From: Humibacter sp. RRB41
Lineage (GTDB): Bacteria > Actinomycetota > Actinomycetes > Actinomycetales > Microbacteriaceae
Direction of reading: 5' to 3'
Assembly (NCBI RefSeq): GCF_022761015.1
Contig: NZ_JAKWJQ010000001.1
Span: forward strand, 186,001 to 250,000
Length of the DNA stretch: 64,000 bases
Shown here: one piece after another, positions 1 through 9,992 of the stretch
Position numbering within the stretch: position 1 is the first letter of the stretch
How the letters are laid out: each line of letters opens with the position of its first letter
Notes under the pieces: model-generated
What the model saw: only the letters and a program-made list of their open reading frames with translations
What the model was told of the DNA's origin: nothing
Databases searched by the model: none
Program-made: the position numbers and the translations under genes

Positions 1-207
1 CGTGACGTCGTACCCGGCCTGGGCGAGCGGGAATGACTGGTTGCCCGCACCGCCGCCGACATCGAGCAGTTTGGCCGGCGGCTTCGGCAGATGCTCTAAC
101 AGGTGGTGGTGCAGCACGTAGGTGCGCACGTATCCCTTCACAGAGGCATACGTCTCATCCACGAACAGATTCGCCAGGCTCGTGCTGGCCCAGGGGTCAT
201 CGCTCAC
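1..207 (-). CDS. SAM-dependent methyltransferase, truncated by window edge
   Basis: Only the first 69 codons are inside the window; the 3' part lies to the left of position 1. The visible part ends in a class I methyltransferase motif I (LLDVGGGAGNQ, about residues 50-60), which binds S-adenosylmethionine. The substrate cannot be told. The GTG at 207 is chosen because it gives a typical amino end (VSDDPWAST) and leaves 28 bases after the upstream reductase gene; no clear Shine-Dalgarno sequence is visible, so the start is uncertain. It probably shares a transcript with the reductase gene. Confidence 0.7.
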   Translation of the reverse strand, partial: MSDDPWASTSLANLFVDETYASVKGYVRTYVLHHHLLEHLPKPPAKLLDVGGGAGNQSFPLAQAGYDVT

Positions 208-235
208 GGCGACAAAGATAGCCCGGTCGAGGTAC

Positions 236-802
236 TCATGGCTCGTCGTGGGTCGCCGCTCTCGAATAGCTGAGAATGACGATGCCGGAGTCCAGGCGTG
301 TGGTGTCAGTGAGCTCGAAGGTGGCGGCGAGTGAGTCTCGGTAGATCAGTGAGTCAGTACCGCCGGTTCCGACGAAGAACGGGTGCAACCACAGCCGCAG
401 TTCGTCGATCAGTCCGGCGCGCAGCAACTCGCGCGAGACGTCGCCGAAGCCGTATTGGACGATATTGCCGGTTGTCTGACGTTTGAGCTCGGCCACCCGG
501 TCGACGAGGTCTCTCTCGATCACTGTCGTGTTGTTCCAGCTCGGGTTGGTGAGGGATCTGGAGGCGACATACTTCGGCATCGCGTTGATGCGGTCGCTGT
601 ACGGGTCGCCCGACATCGTGGGCCACACGGGAAGGAAGCCGTCGTACGTCCGTCGTCCCATGAGGACGGCGTCACTCGCGAGCAGCAACTCGGTCTGGAT
701 GCGATTCCCACTCTCGGAGAAGCTGCCGAGCGACGGCCAGTCCTGCGGATTCTCGATGACGCCGTCGAGCGTGATGTACGTGGAGTTGACGAATCGACCC
801 AT
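236..802 (-). CDS. RibD C-terminal/DHFR-like reductase family protein
   Basis: 188 residues with the dihydrofolate-reductase-like fold shared with the RibD C-terminal domain: start MGRFVNSTYITLDGVIE, the VLMGRRTYDGF segment at about 45-55, and a late GDVSRELLRAGLIDEL segment. Members are predicted NAD(P)H-dependent reductases of unknown substrate; some act in stress or antibiotic settings. The ATG at 802 is preferred over the longer reading from 850 because GGGAG lies ten bases upstream and the family begins here. An ArsR-type regulator is divergent, 155 bases away, and may control it. A second member of the family lies at 13054. Confidence 0.85.
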   Translation of the reverse strand: MGRFVNSTYITLDGVIENPQDWPSLGSFSESGNRIQTELLLASDAVLMGRRTYDGFLPVWPTMSGDPYSDRINAMPKYVASRSLTNPSWNNTTVIERDLVDRVAELKRQTTGNIVQYGFGDVSRELLRAGLIDELRLWLHPFFVGTGGTDSLIYRDSLAATFELTDTTRLDSGIVILSYSRAATHDEP

Positions 803-957
803 TGTTGATGCTCCCTGATCGGTCAGACTTGCGAGCTGAACACCCTCCAAGAGAACCAGTGGTCAGGCGGAGCCGCCAGTTGTTTCGGGCCAGGCCGAAT
901 GACATCCGATAACGGTCTCGCTAGGCTGCTCGTGATTCGTTAGCGATCGGACTTTCG

Positions 958-1944
958 ATGCTCAGAATCTTGTTCTCCTCTTCGGACCTGGATGCGATCC
1001 GCATCAGTGTCTCCCCTCTGTTCCAGACCATCACAGAGGCATTGGCGGCTGGGTCGAGCGAGCCGGCCGTGGTTCATGCCGAGCGGTCGCGGCTTGTACG
1101 GCGCGCGGGCAGACCGGGTGCGCCGTTGGCACGGCTGTTGGAACTCGACGGATTCCATGTGCCCGATTTCCTGACTCCGTCACCGATGAGCGACGACAAT
1201 TCCATCGGCGACGAGTTGGACCTGGCGATGTCCGCACCAGCCTGGCGCGTGGCTCGGGACTCGCGGCACCTCGAGCCGTTCGCCGGCCGCAGCGAGATCG
1301 TCGATGCGCTCGTCGCCGGGGACCGGCAAGTAGGTGCTCGCGTCATTCATGCTGTGTTGGCGTTCCATCGTGCCGCGTACGGCGATTCGTGGGGCGACGC
1401 GCACCGAAGGTTGCGCGCGGAGGCTGATCGCCGCCGCCAGGAGCTAGAAGATCACGGCCTCGATTACGTGCTGTCGACGATTCATCCTTCGGTCCACTGG
1501 CGACGGCCAGTGCTCACGATCAGCGGCAACAGCTACGACGGCGAGTATGAGCGACACGGCCAAGGGATCGTGCTGGTTCCCGGGATCGGGCGCATGCGCA
1601 CGGTGACCACGATGATCAATCCCTGGGAGCCGGTGACGATCGGATATCCGATCTGCGCAAGTCCTCCTCTCGACTCGTCGGACGCCGCCACAAGTCCACG
1701 ATTGGTGAGGTTGTTGGGCTGGACCAGGGCCCGCGTTCTCGTCGCGATCGGGTTCCGGCCGGATCTGACGACGACCGAGCTGGCTGCCAGCCTCGGCATA
1801 TCAGTGGCGTCAGCGAGTGAGCACGCCTCGACTCTGCGATCGGTCGGCCTGATCACCTCGACTCGCGACCGCAACGGCATGCGTCACAGTCTCTTGCCGC
1901 TGGGCTCAGGACTCGTACGGGCGGCGGGGTCCTCCGAACGCTGA
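958..1944 (+). CDS. ArsR-like winged-helix transcriptional regulator with long N-terminal domain
   Basis: 328 residues. The carboxyl part (about 225-320) is a winged helix-turn-helix: GFRPDLTTTELAASLGISVA followed by a recognition-helix region and LITSTRDRNG wing. The amino 200 residues match the kind of actinobacterial regulator that opens MLRILFSSSDLDAIRI (DUF5937-like) and has no assigned ligand. It is divergent from the RibD-like reductase. The region 908-942 holds TAACG and CGTTA half sites facing each other about 25 bases apart, a possible operator. Its 3' end overlaps the oppositely directed serine hydrolase gene by 39 bases. Confidence 0.8.
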   Translation: MLRILFSSSDLDAIRISVSPLFQTITEALAAGSSEPAVVHAERSRLVRRAGRPGAPLARLLELDGFHVPDFLTPSPMSDDNSIGDELDLAMSAPAWRVARDSRHLEPFAGRSEIVDALVAGDRQVGARVIHAVLAFHRAAYGDSWGDAHRRLRAEADRRRQELEDHGLDYVLSTIHPSVHWRRPVLTISGNSYDGEYERHGQGIVLVPGIGRMRTVTTMINPWEPVTIGYPICASPPLDSSDAATSPRLVRLLGWTRARVLVAIGFRPDLTTTELAASLGISVASASEHASTLRSVGLITSTRDRNGMRHSLLPLGSGLVRAAGSSER

Positions 1945-3420
1945 CGTGTATACCAACGTCGGCGGTTGCGGTCCGACCGCGCTGAGCTCGACGTCAGGTC
2001 GGGTCATCAGTGGTGAACGCAGGTGCACGAGAAGGTCGGGACCGGTGAGGGGGACCGTGGTCCAGGTCGCGACCGCAGTCTGCGCGTCGGCATCCAGTAC
2101 GAGCCGCACGTGGTGCGGGCTGGTGATGATGTAGAGGTCTGCGGCGAACACGTCCCCCCGCCAGCCGCCGCTCGCGCAGACCGGGCGGCTGAGAGGCGAG
2201 CTTTCCCTCCATCTCTCATGGCCGATCTCGACAGCGAAGAGGCCCTCGAAACGCAGCAGCCAGCCGCCGTCGATGTGCTCAAGCAGTACTGGGGTGCCAT
2301 CAGGCAGGGCGGAATCCTGGGCCGACGCGTCAAGCCTTGCGGCGAAGGATCGCAGCGGTCCAGCCGAGCCCTGCACCAGCGGCAGACACAGGCTGCGCAT
2401 CCGCACCGCCAGGGACCCGTCGTCGCGCGCACTGTCCGCGTGCTCGATGCCGGGAAGCAGGCACTCCCAGATGGCGTCGAGCACGTCCTGCGCCTGTCTA
2501 ACCTCGCGCTGGGCCGAGGTCACGACCACCACGAGATCATGGGTGGGGACGACCACGCAGTGCTGTCCGAACGCGCCACTGCCGTGGAAGCCGTGGCGCG
2601 ACATCCAGAACTGATAGCCGTAACCACAGAGGAAATCGGCACCGTCAGCACCTTCCGCATAGTGTCGGCTGTCGATTCGCTTGCTGGTCGCAAGCTCGAC
2701 CCAGTCACGCGGAACCAGCTGTTGGTCGCCCCAGCGACCGCCACGCAGCAGCAGTTCACCGAACGCGGCGACCGCCTCGGACCTGAGGTGCAGCCCGTGG
2801 AATCCGAACGCGGCACCGTTGCCCACTCGGTCCCATTCGGCATCCTCGATGCCCATGGGGTGGAAGAGCCGTTCGTCGAGGAACTCCGGAAGATTGCGGC
2901 CGGTGGCACGTTCCACCATCCGGGCCAGGATGAACGTCGTCGCGTTGTCGTAGGTGTGACGCGTTCCCTCTGCCGTGGCCACTGGCATCCGCAGGAAGCC
3001 CTTGACCAGGTCGTTCGGTTCCAGTTGCCAGGCCTCTTCGAGGCTGTCTGTCGGGTGCCCTGCCGTCATCGAGAGCAGATGGTGGACCGTGATGCGACGA
3101 CCCTGGTCCGACACGTCGCCGGGCACATGGTCCGGCAGCAGATCCACCACGCGGTCCTCGAGCGACAGCACGCCGTCGGCGACGGCCAGCCCGACAGCGA
3201 TCGACGTGAACGACTTCGTCAGCGAGTACAGCAGGTGGGGGCGTTCCGCCGAGTACGGCGCCCACCAGCCCTCGGCGATGACGCGTCCGCCGCGCACGAC
3301 CATGAGCGAGTGACACTCGATCGAGCGCTCGCCGAGCCTGTCCAGAAGTGCACCGATCGCACGAGAGGAGACTCCCACGGCGGCCGGCGATGATCGCGGC
3401 AGGAGGGTGCGGTGCGCCAT
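1906..3420 (-). CDS. Serine hydrolase, beta-lactamase class C fold
   Basis: 504 residues. The nucleophile motif S-x-x-K is visible as SLTK at about 66-69 (YSLTKSFTSIAVG) and the second motif Y-x-N as YDN about residue 160. This is the penicillin-binding-protein/class C beta-lactamase superfamily, whose environmental members are mostly esterases, D-aminopeptidases or of unknown use. No signal peptide is evident, so it is probably cytoplasmic. The carboxyl third (about 340-504) is an extra domain I do not recognise. It follows the MFS gene by nine bases on the same strand, suggesting an export-plus-hydrolysis pair. Confidence 0.85.
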   Translation of the reverse strand: MAHRTLLPRSSPAAVGVSSRAIGALLDRLGERSIECHSLMVVRGGRVIAEGWWAPYSAERPHLLYSLTKSFTSIAVGLAVADGVLSLEDRVVDLLPDHVPGDVSDQGRRITVHHLLSMTAGHPTDSLEEAWQLEPNDLVKGFLRMPVATAEGTRHTYDNATTFILARMVERATGRNLPEFLDERLFHPMGIEDAEWDRVGNGAAFGFHGLHLRSEAVAAFGELLLRGGRWGDQQLVPRDWVELATSKRIDSRHYAEGADGADFLCGYGYQFWMSRHGFHGSGAFGQHCVVVPTHDLVVVVTSAQREVRQAQDVLDAIWECLLPGIEHADSARDDGSLAVRMRSLCLPLVQGSAGPLRSFAARLDASAQDSALPDGTPVLLEHIDGGWLLRFEGLFAVEIGHERWRESSPLSRPVCASGGWRGDVFAADLYIITSPHHVRLVLDADAQTAVATWTTVPLTGPDLLVHLRSPLMTRPDVELSAVGPQPPTLVYTSAFGGPRRPYES

Positions 3421-3429
3421 CCGAAGACT

Positions 3430-4689
3430 CTAGCGACCGGGCTGTTCGCGCGTAGTCGGCGGTCGACTAGCCGGGCGTGCTTCGCGTAGTGGCGACAGCA
3501 CCGCGGTGAGCGCGGCGACCGCGAAGACGAGGATCATTCCGACGAGCGTGAGTCGGGGACCGATCAGCCCGACGAGGAAGCCACCGGCGAGGGCTCCGAT
3601 CGCAGCCAGGGTTCGATTGGCCGAGCGTCTGGTTGCGTTGGTGCGGCCGAGGAGTTCGTCTGGCGTGAGTGTCTGCCACAGAACCTGCTCGGGTGAGTTC
3701 TCTGTGCCCATGGCGAGCCCCTGGAGGGCCAGCGCGACGAACAGGAGGACCCCGCCGACGACCGTTGGAGGGGCTATCGCCACGAGAATCCAGACGATCG
3801 GGTAGGCCACGCGCGTGATGACTATCACGCGTCCCGGTCCGAGTCGCGCACCGAACCGTGGCGCGAGAGACGCACCGATCAGGCTGGTGATGCCGAAGAC
3901 CGTCAACAACAGTCCGAACGCGTAAGCCGAGAACCCGAGGGACCTGAGGGCGAGGAGCGACAGCACCGTCATCGCTGCGCCGTTGGCGATGAACCAGATG
4001 TGCGTCGACACCGCCAACGGGCCAAGCGTGCGGTGACGGTATGTCCACGCGAGACCCTCACGGATCTCTTTGCCGAGATTCCGAGTGCGGGAGGACGGTC
4101 GGTGCTCGTCCACACGGATGCCCGCATTGAGCACCGCGTCGACGAGGTAGCTGATCGAGTCGACGACGATCGCCACGGGCGCGCCGAGCAGGCCGACGAG
4201 CCCACCGCCGAGTGCCGGGCCGAGGGTTTGGGCGGCCGCGTCCGTTTGATCGAGGCGTGCGTTGGCCGACAGCAGCCGCGCACGCGGCACCAGGCGGGGA
4301 AGCAGCGATTGGGTCGCGGCGAACCCGAAGACGGAGAACGAACCGAACAGCAGAAGGGCGACGACCAGCATCCAGATCTGCAGGATGCCGAGCAGCCACA
4401 GAACCGTAATCGCACCCAGCGAAAGAGCACGCCCGACACTTGCCCACACGAGGATGGGCTTGCGACGCCACCGATCCGTGTACACGCCAGCGAGGAGCCC
4501 CAGCAGCGCATACGGTACGAACTGCGCCGCGTTCACAACGCCGACCTCGAACGGGGTCGCATCCAGCAGCTGTACGACCAGCACGGGCATCGCAACCGTT
4601 GTCACGGCCGTGCCGAAGGAACTGATCGTGGCAGCCGTCCAATAACGGGCGAATGACGAGCGACGGGCCTGACTGTGCGCCTCGCCCAT
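3430..4689 (-). CDS. MFS transporter, enterobactin-exporter/macrolide-efflux-like
   Basis: 419 residues with about twelve hydrophobic segments. The amino end (FARYWTAATISSFGTAVTTV) and the loop GVYTDRWRRKPILVW between helices 2 and 3 are typical of the MFS_3 group, which includes EntS and MefA-like drug pumps. It is predicted to be a proton-driven exporter in the cytoplasmic membrane; the substrate is unknown. GGGAG sits eight bases before the ATG. The downstream serine hydrolase is probably co-transcribed. Confidence 0.85.
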   Translation of the reverse strand: MGEAHSQARRSSFARYWTAATISSFGTAVTTVAMPVLVVQLLDATPFEVGVVNAAQFVPYALLGLLAGVYTDRWRRKPILVWASVGRALSLGAITVLWLLGILQIWMLVVALLLFGSFSVFGFAATQSLLPRLVPRARLLSANARLDQTDAAAQTLGPALGGGLVGLLGAPVAIVVDSISYLVDAVLNAGIRVDEHRPSSRTRNLGKEIREGLAWTYRHRTLGPLAVSTHIWFIANGAAMTVLSLLALRSLGFSAYAFGLLLTVFGITSLIGASLAPRFGARLGPGRVIVITRVAYPIVWILVAIAPPTVVGGVLLFVALALQGLAMGTENSPEQVLWQTLTPDELLGRTNATRRSANRTLAAIGALAGGFLVGLIGPRLTLVGMILVFAVAALTAVLSPLREARPASRPPTTREQPGR

Positions 4690-4927
4690 CAGTCCACTCC
4701 CTCACGCCTTCTGCGCTCGACAGTAGTCGGGCCCGGTCACCTTCAAGGGGTTGCGACGAGGGTTCGTGGGAGCCCGACCCAAGGGCGACATCGGTGTTCG
4801 TGGGCTGGTTGCGGGACGCGTATGCGGTCGGATGCGGCGCGCACATCGAGCGAGGCCGCTCTCGTCACGCGCGGGCGAGGCATCCTAAGCTCGCCCTTGT
4901 TCCATCGTGCGATCGAAAGGGGAACAC

Positions 4928-5788
4928 GTGGCCTCCGCTGAATCGGCTCTCGAGCGATTTTCGGCCGCCGTCGATTCTGAAGGGCTGGGCGTCTACGGCG
5001 TGCGCATCCGGATCGGCGACGAGTCGGTCTCGCGCCGATGGCGCAGTGACGATCGAGAGAACCTTTATTCGGTGTCGAAGGGTGTCAGCGCTATCGCGAC
5101 CGGGATCGCGATCGACGAGGGACTCATCTCGCTCGACCTGACAGTCGGAGAGGTCTTCACAGGCATCCCCCTCGGCGAAGGTGTCCCTGATGCGTCCTTG
5201 CGCGACTTTCTCACGATGAGCAGTGGCATCGACTTCCGATGGTTCGGTCACGAACCGGTGGTCTGGCCCGACCTCGCGGCCGAGATGCTGTCGCGCCCTT
5301 CGGTCCGTGGGCGATTCCAATACTCGGACGCGAGCACCTACGTGGCCATGCGGATGCTCGGATCGGTCGTGGGCGACGTGCGCGACTGGCTGCTCCCCCG
5401 GCTCTTCGATCCTCTCGAGATCGATAATCCGCAGTGGCATCGCTGTCCACTCGGCTGGATCATCGGCGGCACCGGTCTCGAGCTGCGCACCGATGAGCTG
5501 GCACGCATCGGAGACCTGCTCCTCGACCGCGGCACGTGGCACGGCCGCTGTCTTGTGAGCGCCGGATGGGTGGACGCGATGCACGCGTCCTTGGTCGAAA
5601 CCGGAAACCCGGCACCGATGGACCGCTACGGGATCGCCACCTGGGCCGGTCCGGGAGACGCCTGGCGCTTCGAAGGTCGGTACGGCCAGTTCGTCGTCAT
5701 CAACGGCGACGCCGTCGTCACGATCACGGGGCACGAGGAGGAACTCGAGGACCGGATCTCCGCGCTCGCCGTCGAGGTCACTTCCTGA
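4928..5788 (+). CDS. Serine hydrolase, class C beta-lactamase-like (short form)
   Basis: 286 residues. The S-x-x-K motif is SVSK in LYSVSKGVSAIATG (about 52). The position of the usual Y-x-N is YSD (FQYSDASTYVAMRML), so the Asn is replaced by Asp; this is seen in some non-lactamase members but makes true beta-lactamase activity less likely. The GTG at 4928 is chosen because GAAAGGGGA lies just upstream. No signal peptide is seen. It is convergent with the epoxide hydrolase gene 19 bases downstream and shares the 238-base upstream gap with the divergent MFS gene. Confidence 0.8.
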   Translation: MASAESALERFSAAVDSEGLGVYGVRIRIGDESVSRRWRSDDRENLYSVSKGVSAIATGIAIDEGLISLDLTVGEVFTGIPLGEGVPDASLRDFLTMSSGIDFRWFGHEPVVWPDLAAEMLSRPSVRGRFQYSDASTYVAMRMLGSVVGDVRDWLLPRLFDPLEIDNPQWHRCPLGWIIGGTGLELRTDELARIGDLLLDRGTWHGRCLVSAGWVDAMHASLVETGNPAPMDRYGIATWAGPGDAWRFEGRYGQFVVINGDAVVTITGHEEELEDRISALAVEVTS

Positions 5789-5807
5789 CCCTGCGGGTGT
5801 GAGTCCG

Positions 5808-7019
5808 TCAGCTGAGGGATGCGACGAACCCGCGGATGGCGTCGGCCGCTTCCTCCGGCCGCTCCAGCCCCAGGAAATGCCCTCCCGCCGGTGCTTCGAC
5901 GAACTCGCGCAGGTCGCGTGCGGCACGCTCGGCGAGGGATCGTGGGAATCCCTGCATCACGGGTTCCCGGTTCAAGTACACGCCGAGCGGTGCACGGATG
6001 GGCGGCCGCGGCGGGTTCGACTCGTAGTCGAAGTATTGGCGGAACGAGGTGCCGATCGATTCCGTGACCCAGTACAGCGTGGCGAGGGTGAGCAGAGCGT
6101 CACGCTCGATCACCTGATCGAGGTCGCCGTCCACCCAGTCGTGCCACTTGTCGACGATCCAGGCGAGCAGCCCGGCAGGCGAGTCGACGAGGGCCGCTGC
6201 GATCGTGTCAGGCCTGGTCGACATGATCTCGCTGTAGCCGCCGTCGCCGACGTCGTACGTGTCGACGGCATCCAGATAGGCCCGTTCCTCGGGAGTGACC
6301 GAAGATGTGTCAGACGGGAATGGGGCGTTCAGCAGCTGCACCCCGAGCATCCGGTCGGCATGGTCGACGCCGAGCCACGTTGCCGCGGCGCCGCCGATGT
6401 CTCCCCCGAATGCGGCGTAACGGTCGTAGCCGAGAACCGCGGTCATCAGCTCGTGCAGATCGTCGGCGATCGCCTGGCGGGTGAGCGGCGGATCGGGCAG
6501 CTCTGAGAAGACGAAGCCGGGCAACGACGGGATGATGACATCGAAGGCGATGTGCGAATCGGAACCGAACGCGGCCGGGTTCGCCAGCCGGTCGCCGAGC
6601 GGAAGATACTCGATGAAGGAGCTCGGCCATCCGTGCAGCAACAGGATGGGAACGCGCAACTCCGCAGAGCCCGCCGCGGCGATCTTGACGAAGTGGATGC
6701 TGTGCTCATTCACCTGCGCCACGAACTGGTCGTAGGAGTTCAGGTGGGCTTCCTGCGCCCGCCAGTCGAAGTCGTTGAGCCAGGCGCGGACGAGTTCGTG
6801 CAGCGTGCTCGAGTCGATGCCGGCCGACCAGCCGCCGCCGAGCGGAGCGGCGTAACGGGTGCGCGACAAGCGGTCGCGTAGGTCTGTGAGGACTTCGTCG
6901 GGCACGTCGATGCGGAACGGTTCGGCAATCATGACGCTCACGCTACTGGCCTGCGCAGTAGACGCATCCGGACCGATGTCGCCGTAGGAGAGCGAAGACG
7001 CAAAACGGGTGATGTTCAT
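5808..7019 (-). CDS. Epoxide hydrolase family protein (EHN type)
   Basis: 403 residues. The amino half carries the epoxide-hydrolase N-terminal domain (FRIDVPDEVLTDLRDRL) and then the alpha/beta hydrolase core: oxyanion motif HGWPSSF, nucleophile Asp in FGGDIGG, and catalytic His in GGHFLGLERPEE. The reaction is hydration of an epoxide to a diol; the natural substrate is unknown. The start at 7019 is chosen because GGGGAGG lies four bases upstream, although the conserved family start (MIAEPFRI) is 29 residues inside and lacks a ribosome-binding site. It is divergent from the amino-acid permease. Confidence 0.85.
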   Translation of the reverse strand: MNITRFASSLSYGDIGPDASTAQASSVSVMIAEPFRIDVPDEVLTDLRDRLSRTRYAAPLGGGWSAGIDSSTLHELVRAWLNDFDWRAQEAHLNSYDQFVAQVNEHSIHFVKIAAAGSAELRVPILLLHGWPSSFIEYLPLGDRLANPAAFGSDSHIAFDVIIPSLPGFVFSELPDPPLTRQAIADDLHELMTAVLGYDRYAAFGGDIGGAAATWLGVDHADRMLGVQLLNAPFPSDTSSVTPEERAYLDAVDTYDVGDGGYSEIMSTRPDTIAAALVDSPAGLLAWIVDKWHDWVDGDLDQVIERDALLTLATLYWVTESIGTSFRQYFDYESNPPRPPIRAPLGVYLNREPVMQGFPRSLAERAARDLREFVEAPAGGHFLGLERPEEAADAIRGFVASLS

Positions 7020-7111
7020 TTTTCCTCCCCAGTGGTGCGCGCGCCGGGGCCAGGATAAGGATGAAAAGCGACGATCACGGCTCCACCTAGCTTTGAGGGA
7101 GACTCCCACCG

Positions 7112-8632
7112 ATGTCGACGGAGACGGCCACAGTAACGAAGTCAAGCAAGCTGGGCCTTCCCGCCCTGACCGCCATGGTCGTGGGTTCGATGGTCGGTGC
7201 GGGGGTGTTCAACCTTCCGTCGAGATTCGCCCGGGAGACGGGTGTGGTCGGCGCGCTGGTCGCGTGGGCCGTCGCCGGCGTCGGCATGCTGATGCTGGCC
7301 CTGGTCTTCCAGAACCTCGCGAACCGCAAGCCGAAGCTCGACAACGGCGTCTACGTCTACGCGCGCGAGGGGTTCGGGGTGTATCCCGGGTTCCTGTCGG
7401 CGGTCGGCTACTGGGGGTCGGCGTGTGCCGGCAACGCCTTCTACTGGATCCTCATCATGACGACGGTCAGTCAGCTCTTCCCGGGACTGAAGCCGGTGCT
7501 CGGCGATGGCGACACGTGGCCGGCGTTCGCCATTTCGGCGGTCGCGGTGTGGGCGTTCTACCTCTTGATCGTTCGCGGCGTGAAGGAGGCCGCGGCGATC
7601 AACGCCATCGTCACGGTGGCGAAGCTCGTGCCGCTCGCCTTGTTCCTCGTCCTGGTGATCTTCTTCTTCCACCCCCAGGTGTTCGTCGACAACCTGACAG
7701 GCGGATACGACTTGCCGGGCGGTGACAGCCTCTTCAGCCAGGTTCAGGGCACCATGCTGATCACCGTCTTCGTCTTCCTGGGCGTCGAAGGTGCGAGCGT
7801 GTACTCTCGCCACGCGAAGAAGCGGTCGGATGTCGGTAAGGCGACGGTCATCGGGTTCTTGTCCGTGCTGGCGCTGTTCGCCTCGATCTCGATCCTGTCG
7901 TACGGCATCCTCCCGAAAGCCGAGATCGCTCAGCTGCCGCAGCCCTCAGTGGGAAGCGTGCTCGAAGCGGCCGTCGGCCCGTGGGGCGGCGCGTTCATTC
8001 GCGTGGGCCTCATCATCTCCGTTCTCGGCGCCTATCTCGCGTGGCAGCTGCTTGCCGCCGACGTGGTGTTCGCCGCAGCGAGCGACAAGGACATGCCGAA
8101 GTACTTCGGTCGGCTGAACAAACACGACGCGCCCGCGAACGCGGTGTTGTGGACGTCGATCCTGGTCACCATCATCCTGTTCGTCGTGCAGTTCCTGCAC
8201 AACGCCCTGGACTTCACGCTCGACCTCACGGCCGCGCTTTCCCTGGTGCCCTACGCGCTGGCGAGTGGATACGCGGTGAAGATCGCACTTCAGCGCGACG
8301 GATACGCGCGCGACAAACCCGGCCGCCGAGTCGGCGAGCTCGTGATCGCCATCATCTCGACCGTGTACACGCTGTTCCTGATGTGGGCGGCAGGGTACGT
8401 GTTCATGATCCTCTCGGGCATCCTGCTCGCGCCGGCGACGGTGCTGTACTACTTCGCCCGACGGGAGCGACAGGCGTCGGCGCTGCCCGGGGAGCGCGTG
8501 AGGATCTTCACGCGACCAGGCTGGGTCGTGTTCATCGTGCTCGTGGTGTTCGCGATCGTGGGCATCGTTCTGCTCGCGACAGGGGTCGTGGAGATCGCTC
8601 CGCCGGCGCCCGTCGACTACCTGGAGCACTGA
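7112..8632 (+). CDS. Basic amino-acid/polyamine antiporter, ArcD-like APC permease
   Basis: 506 residues, about twelve membrane segments. The first helix has the APC-family signature [19 protein letters not shown] and the next loop [21 protein letters not shown] is characteristic of arginine/ornithine exchangers. It is expected to import arginine in exchange for ornithine, citrulline or another amine. Arginine deiminase follows 85 bases downstream, which supports arginine as a substrate. GAGGGAG lies upstream of the ATG. Confidence 0.85.
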   Translation: MSTETATVTKSSKLGLPALTAMVVGSMVGAGVFNLPSRFARETGVVGALVAWAVAGVGMLMLALVFQNLANRKPKLDNGVYVYAREGFGVYPGFLSAVGYWGSACAGNAFYWILIMTTVSQLFPGLKPVLGDGDTWPAFAISAVAVWAFYLLIVRGVKEAAAINAIVTVAKLVPLALFLVLVIFFFHPQVFVDNLTGGYDLPGGDSLFSQVQGTMLITVFVFLGVEGASVYSRHAKKRSDVGKATVIGFLSVLALFASISILSYGILPKAEIAQLPQPSVGSVLEAAVGPWGGAFIRVGLIISVLGAYLAWQLLAADVVFAAASDKDMPKYFGRLNKHDAPANAVLWTSILVTIILFVVQFLHNALDFTLDLTAALSLVPYALASGYAVKIALQRDGYARDKPGRRVGELVIAIISTVYTLFLMWAAGYVFMILSGILLAPATVLYYFARRERQASALPGERVRIFTRPGWVVFIVLVVFAIVGIVLLATGVVEIAPPAPVDYLEH

Positions 8633-8717
8633 CCGACGCTGGACCACTGACGCGTGGCGCCCTCGCGGTGTACTTGACCAACCGACCGGAACCGAGACAG
8701 AGAACCGAGGATCCCCG

Positions 8718-9956
8718 ATGCCGAACCAGCCATACGGCGTGTACTCCGAAGTGGGCAAGCTCAACAAGGTGCTTGTGTGCCGCCCTGGGCTCGCCCACGA
8801 ACGCTTGACCCCGACGAACAATCACGACCTGCTGTTCGATGATCTGATGTGGGTGCAGAACGCGAAACGGGATCATGCCGATTTCGTGAGCAAGATGCAG
8901 GCCCGCGGTGTCGACGTCGTCGAGTTGCACGACCTGCTCGCGCAGACGCTCGGCGTGCCAGGAGCGAAGGAGTGGATCCTCGACCGCAAGGTGACCGCGA
9001 ACGAGGTCGGGCTCGGGCTTCTGGCCGATACTCGTTCTTTTCTCGAGTCGCTCGACAACGCCGTTCTGGCCGAATATCTCATCGGCGGACTCTCGACGCG
9101 TGAATTACCGGATGACTTCCGACCCGGTTATGTCGCTCTGGCCCGCGAGTCCACGGGCGTCAACGAATATCTGCTGCCGCCCTTGCCCAACACGCTGTAT
9201 ACCCGTGACACCACGTGCTGGATCTACGGCGGTCTCACGCTCAACCCGTTGTACTGGCCGGCACGACACGACGAGACGCTGCTGATGAAGGCCATCTACG
9301 ATTTCCACCCCGGCTACACCGGCAACACCGTGTGGTGGGGCGACCCGGAGCAGGACTGGGGTCAGGCCACCTTCGAGGGCGGCGACATCATGCCGGTCGG
9401 CAACGGCGCCGTGCTGATGGGCATGAGCGAACGCTCCTCCCGTCAGGCCATCACGCAGGTCGCTGCGAAGCTCTTCGAGTCGGGTACCGCCACGCGGGTG
9501 GTCGTCGCGGGCATGCCCAAGCTGCGTGCTGCGATGCACCTCGACACGGTGATGACCTTCGCCGACCGCGATCTCGTGACGTACTACCCCGACATCGTCG
9601 ACGGCATCCACGCGTTCTCGCTGCGCCCGGCGGACGACGGCACGGTTGAGGTCACCGACGAGAAGGACGCGTTCCTCGACGTCGTGAAGGATGCGCTCGG
9701 CCTGCCCGCCCTGCGCGCCATCGAGCCCGGCGGTGGCTGGTACTCCGGAGAACGTCAGCAGTGGGACAGCGGCAACAACGCCGTCGCGGTCGAACCGGGT
9801 GTCGTCTTCACCTATGACCGGAACACCCACATCAACACGGAACTTCGCAAAGCGGGCGTCGAGGTAATCACGATCGTCGGCGCTGAACTGGGACGCGGAC
9901 GCGGTGGCGGCCACTGCATGACGTGTCCGATCTCTCGTGATGCTGTGGACTTCTGA
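8718..9956 (+). CDS. arcA: Arginine deiminase
   Basis: 412 residues, the usual length. It hydrolyses arginine to citrulline and ammonia. Visible family features are the start [24 protein letters not shown] near 160, FEGGD at 219-223 and the catalytic cysteine near 400 in [13 protein letters not shown]. The adjacent permease makes an uptake-deimination pair. The ornithine carbamoyltransferase and carbamate kinase of the full pathway are not in this window, so ATP yield from citrulline cannot be assumed from this locus; ammonia release or citrulline exchange is the safer reading. Confidence 0.95.
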   Translation: MPNQPYGVYSEVGKLNKVLVCRPGLAHERLTPTNNHDLLFDDLMWVQNAKRDHADFVSKMQARGVDVVELHDLLAQTLGVPGAKEWILDRKVTANEVGLGLLADTRSFLESLDNAVLAEYLIGGLSTRELPDDFRPGYVALARESTGVNEYLLPPLPNTLYTRDTTCWIYGGLTLNPLYWPARHDETLLMKAIYDFHPGYTGNTVWWGDPEQDWGQATFEGGDIMPVGNGAVLMGMSERSSRQAITQVAAKLFESGTATRVVVAGMPKLRAAMHLDTVMTFADRDLVTYYPDIVDGIHAFSLRPADDGTVEVTDEKDAFLDVVKDALGLPALRAIEPGGGWYSGERQQWDSGNNAVAVEPGVVFTYDRNTHINTELRKAGVEVITIVGAELGRGRGGGHCMTCPISRDAVDF

Positions 9957-9964
9957 GACGACAG

Positions 9965-9992
9965 CTCACTCGGGGCCGGCGCCGGGCGTGAG
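9965..9992. terminator. Bidirectional hairpin between arcA and nhaC
   Basis: CTCAC (9965-9969) pairs with GTGAG (9988-9992), enclosing a GC-rich inner part (GGCCGGCGCC) that can also pair. It sits between the convergent ends of arcA (9956) and the antiporter gene (9993). No U-tract follows, as is common in high-GC actinobacteria. Confidence 0.45.
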
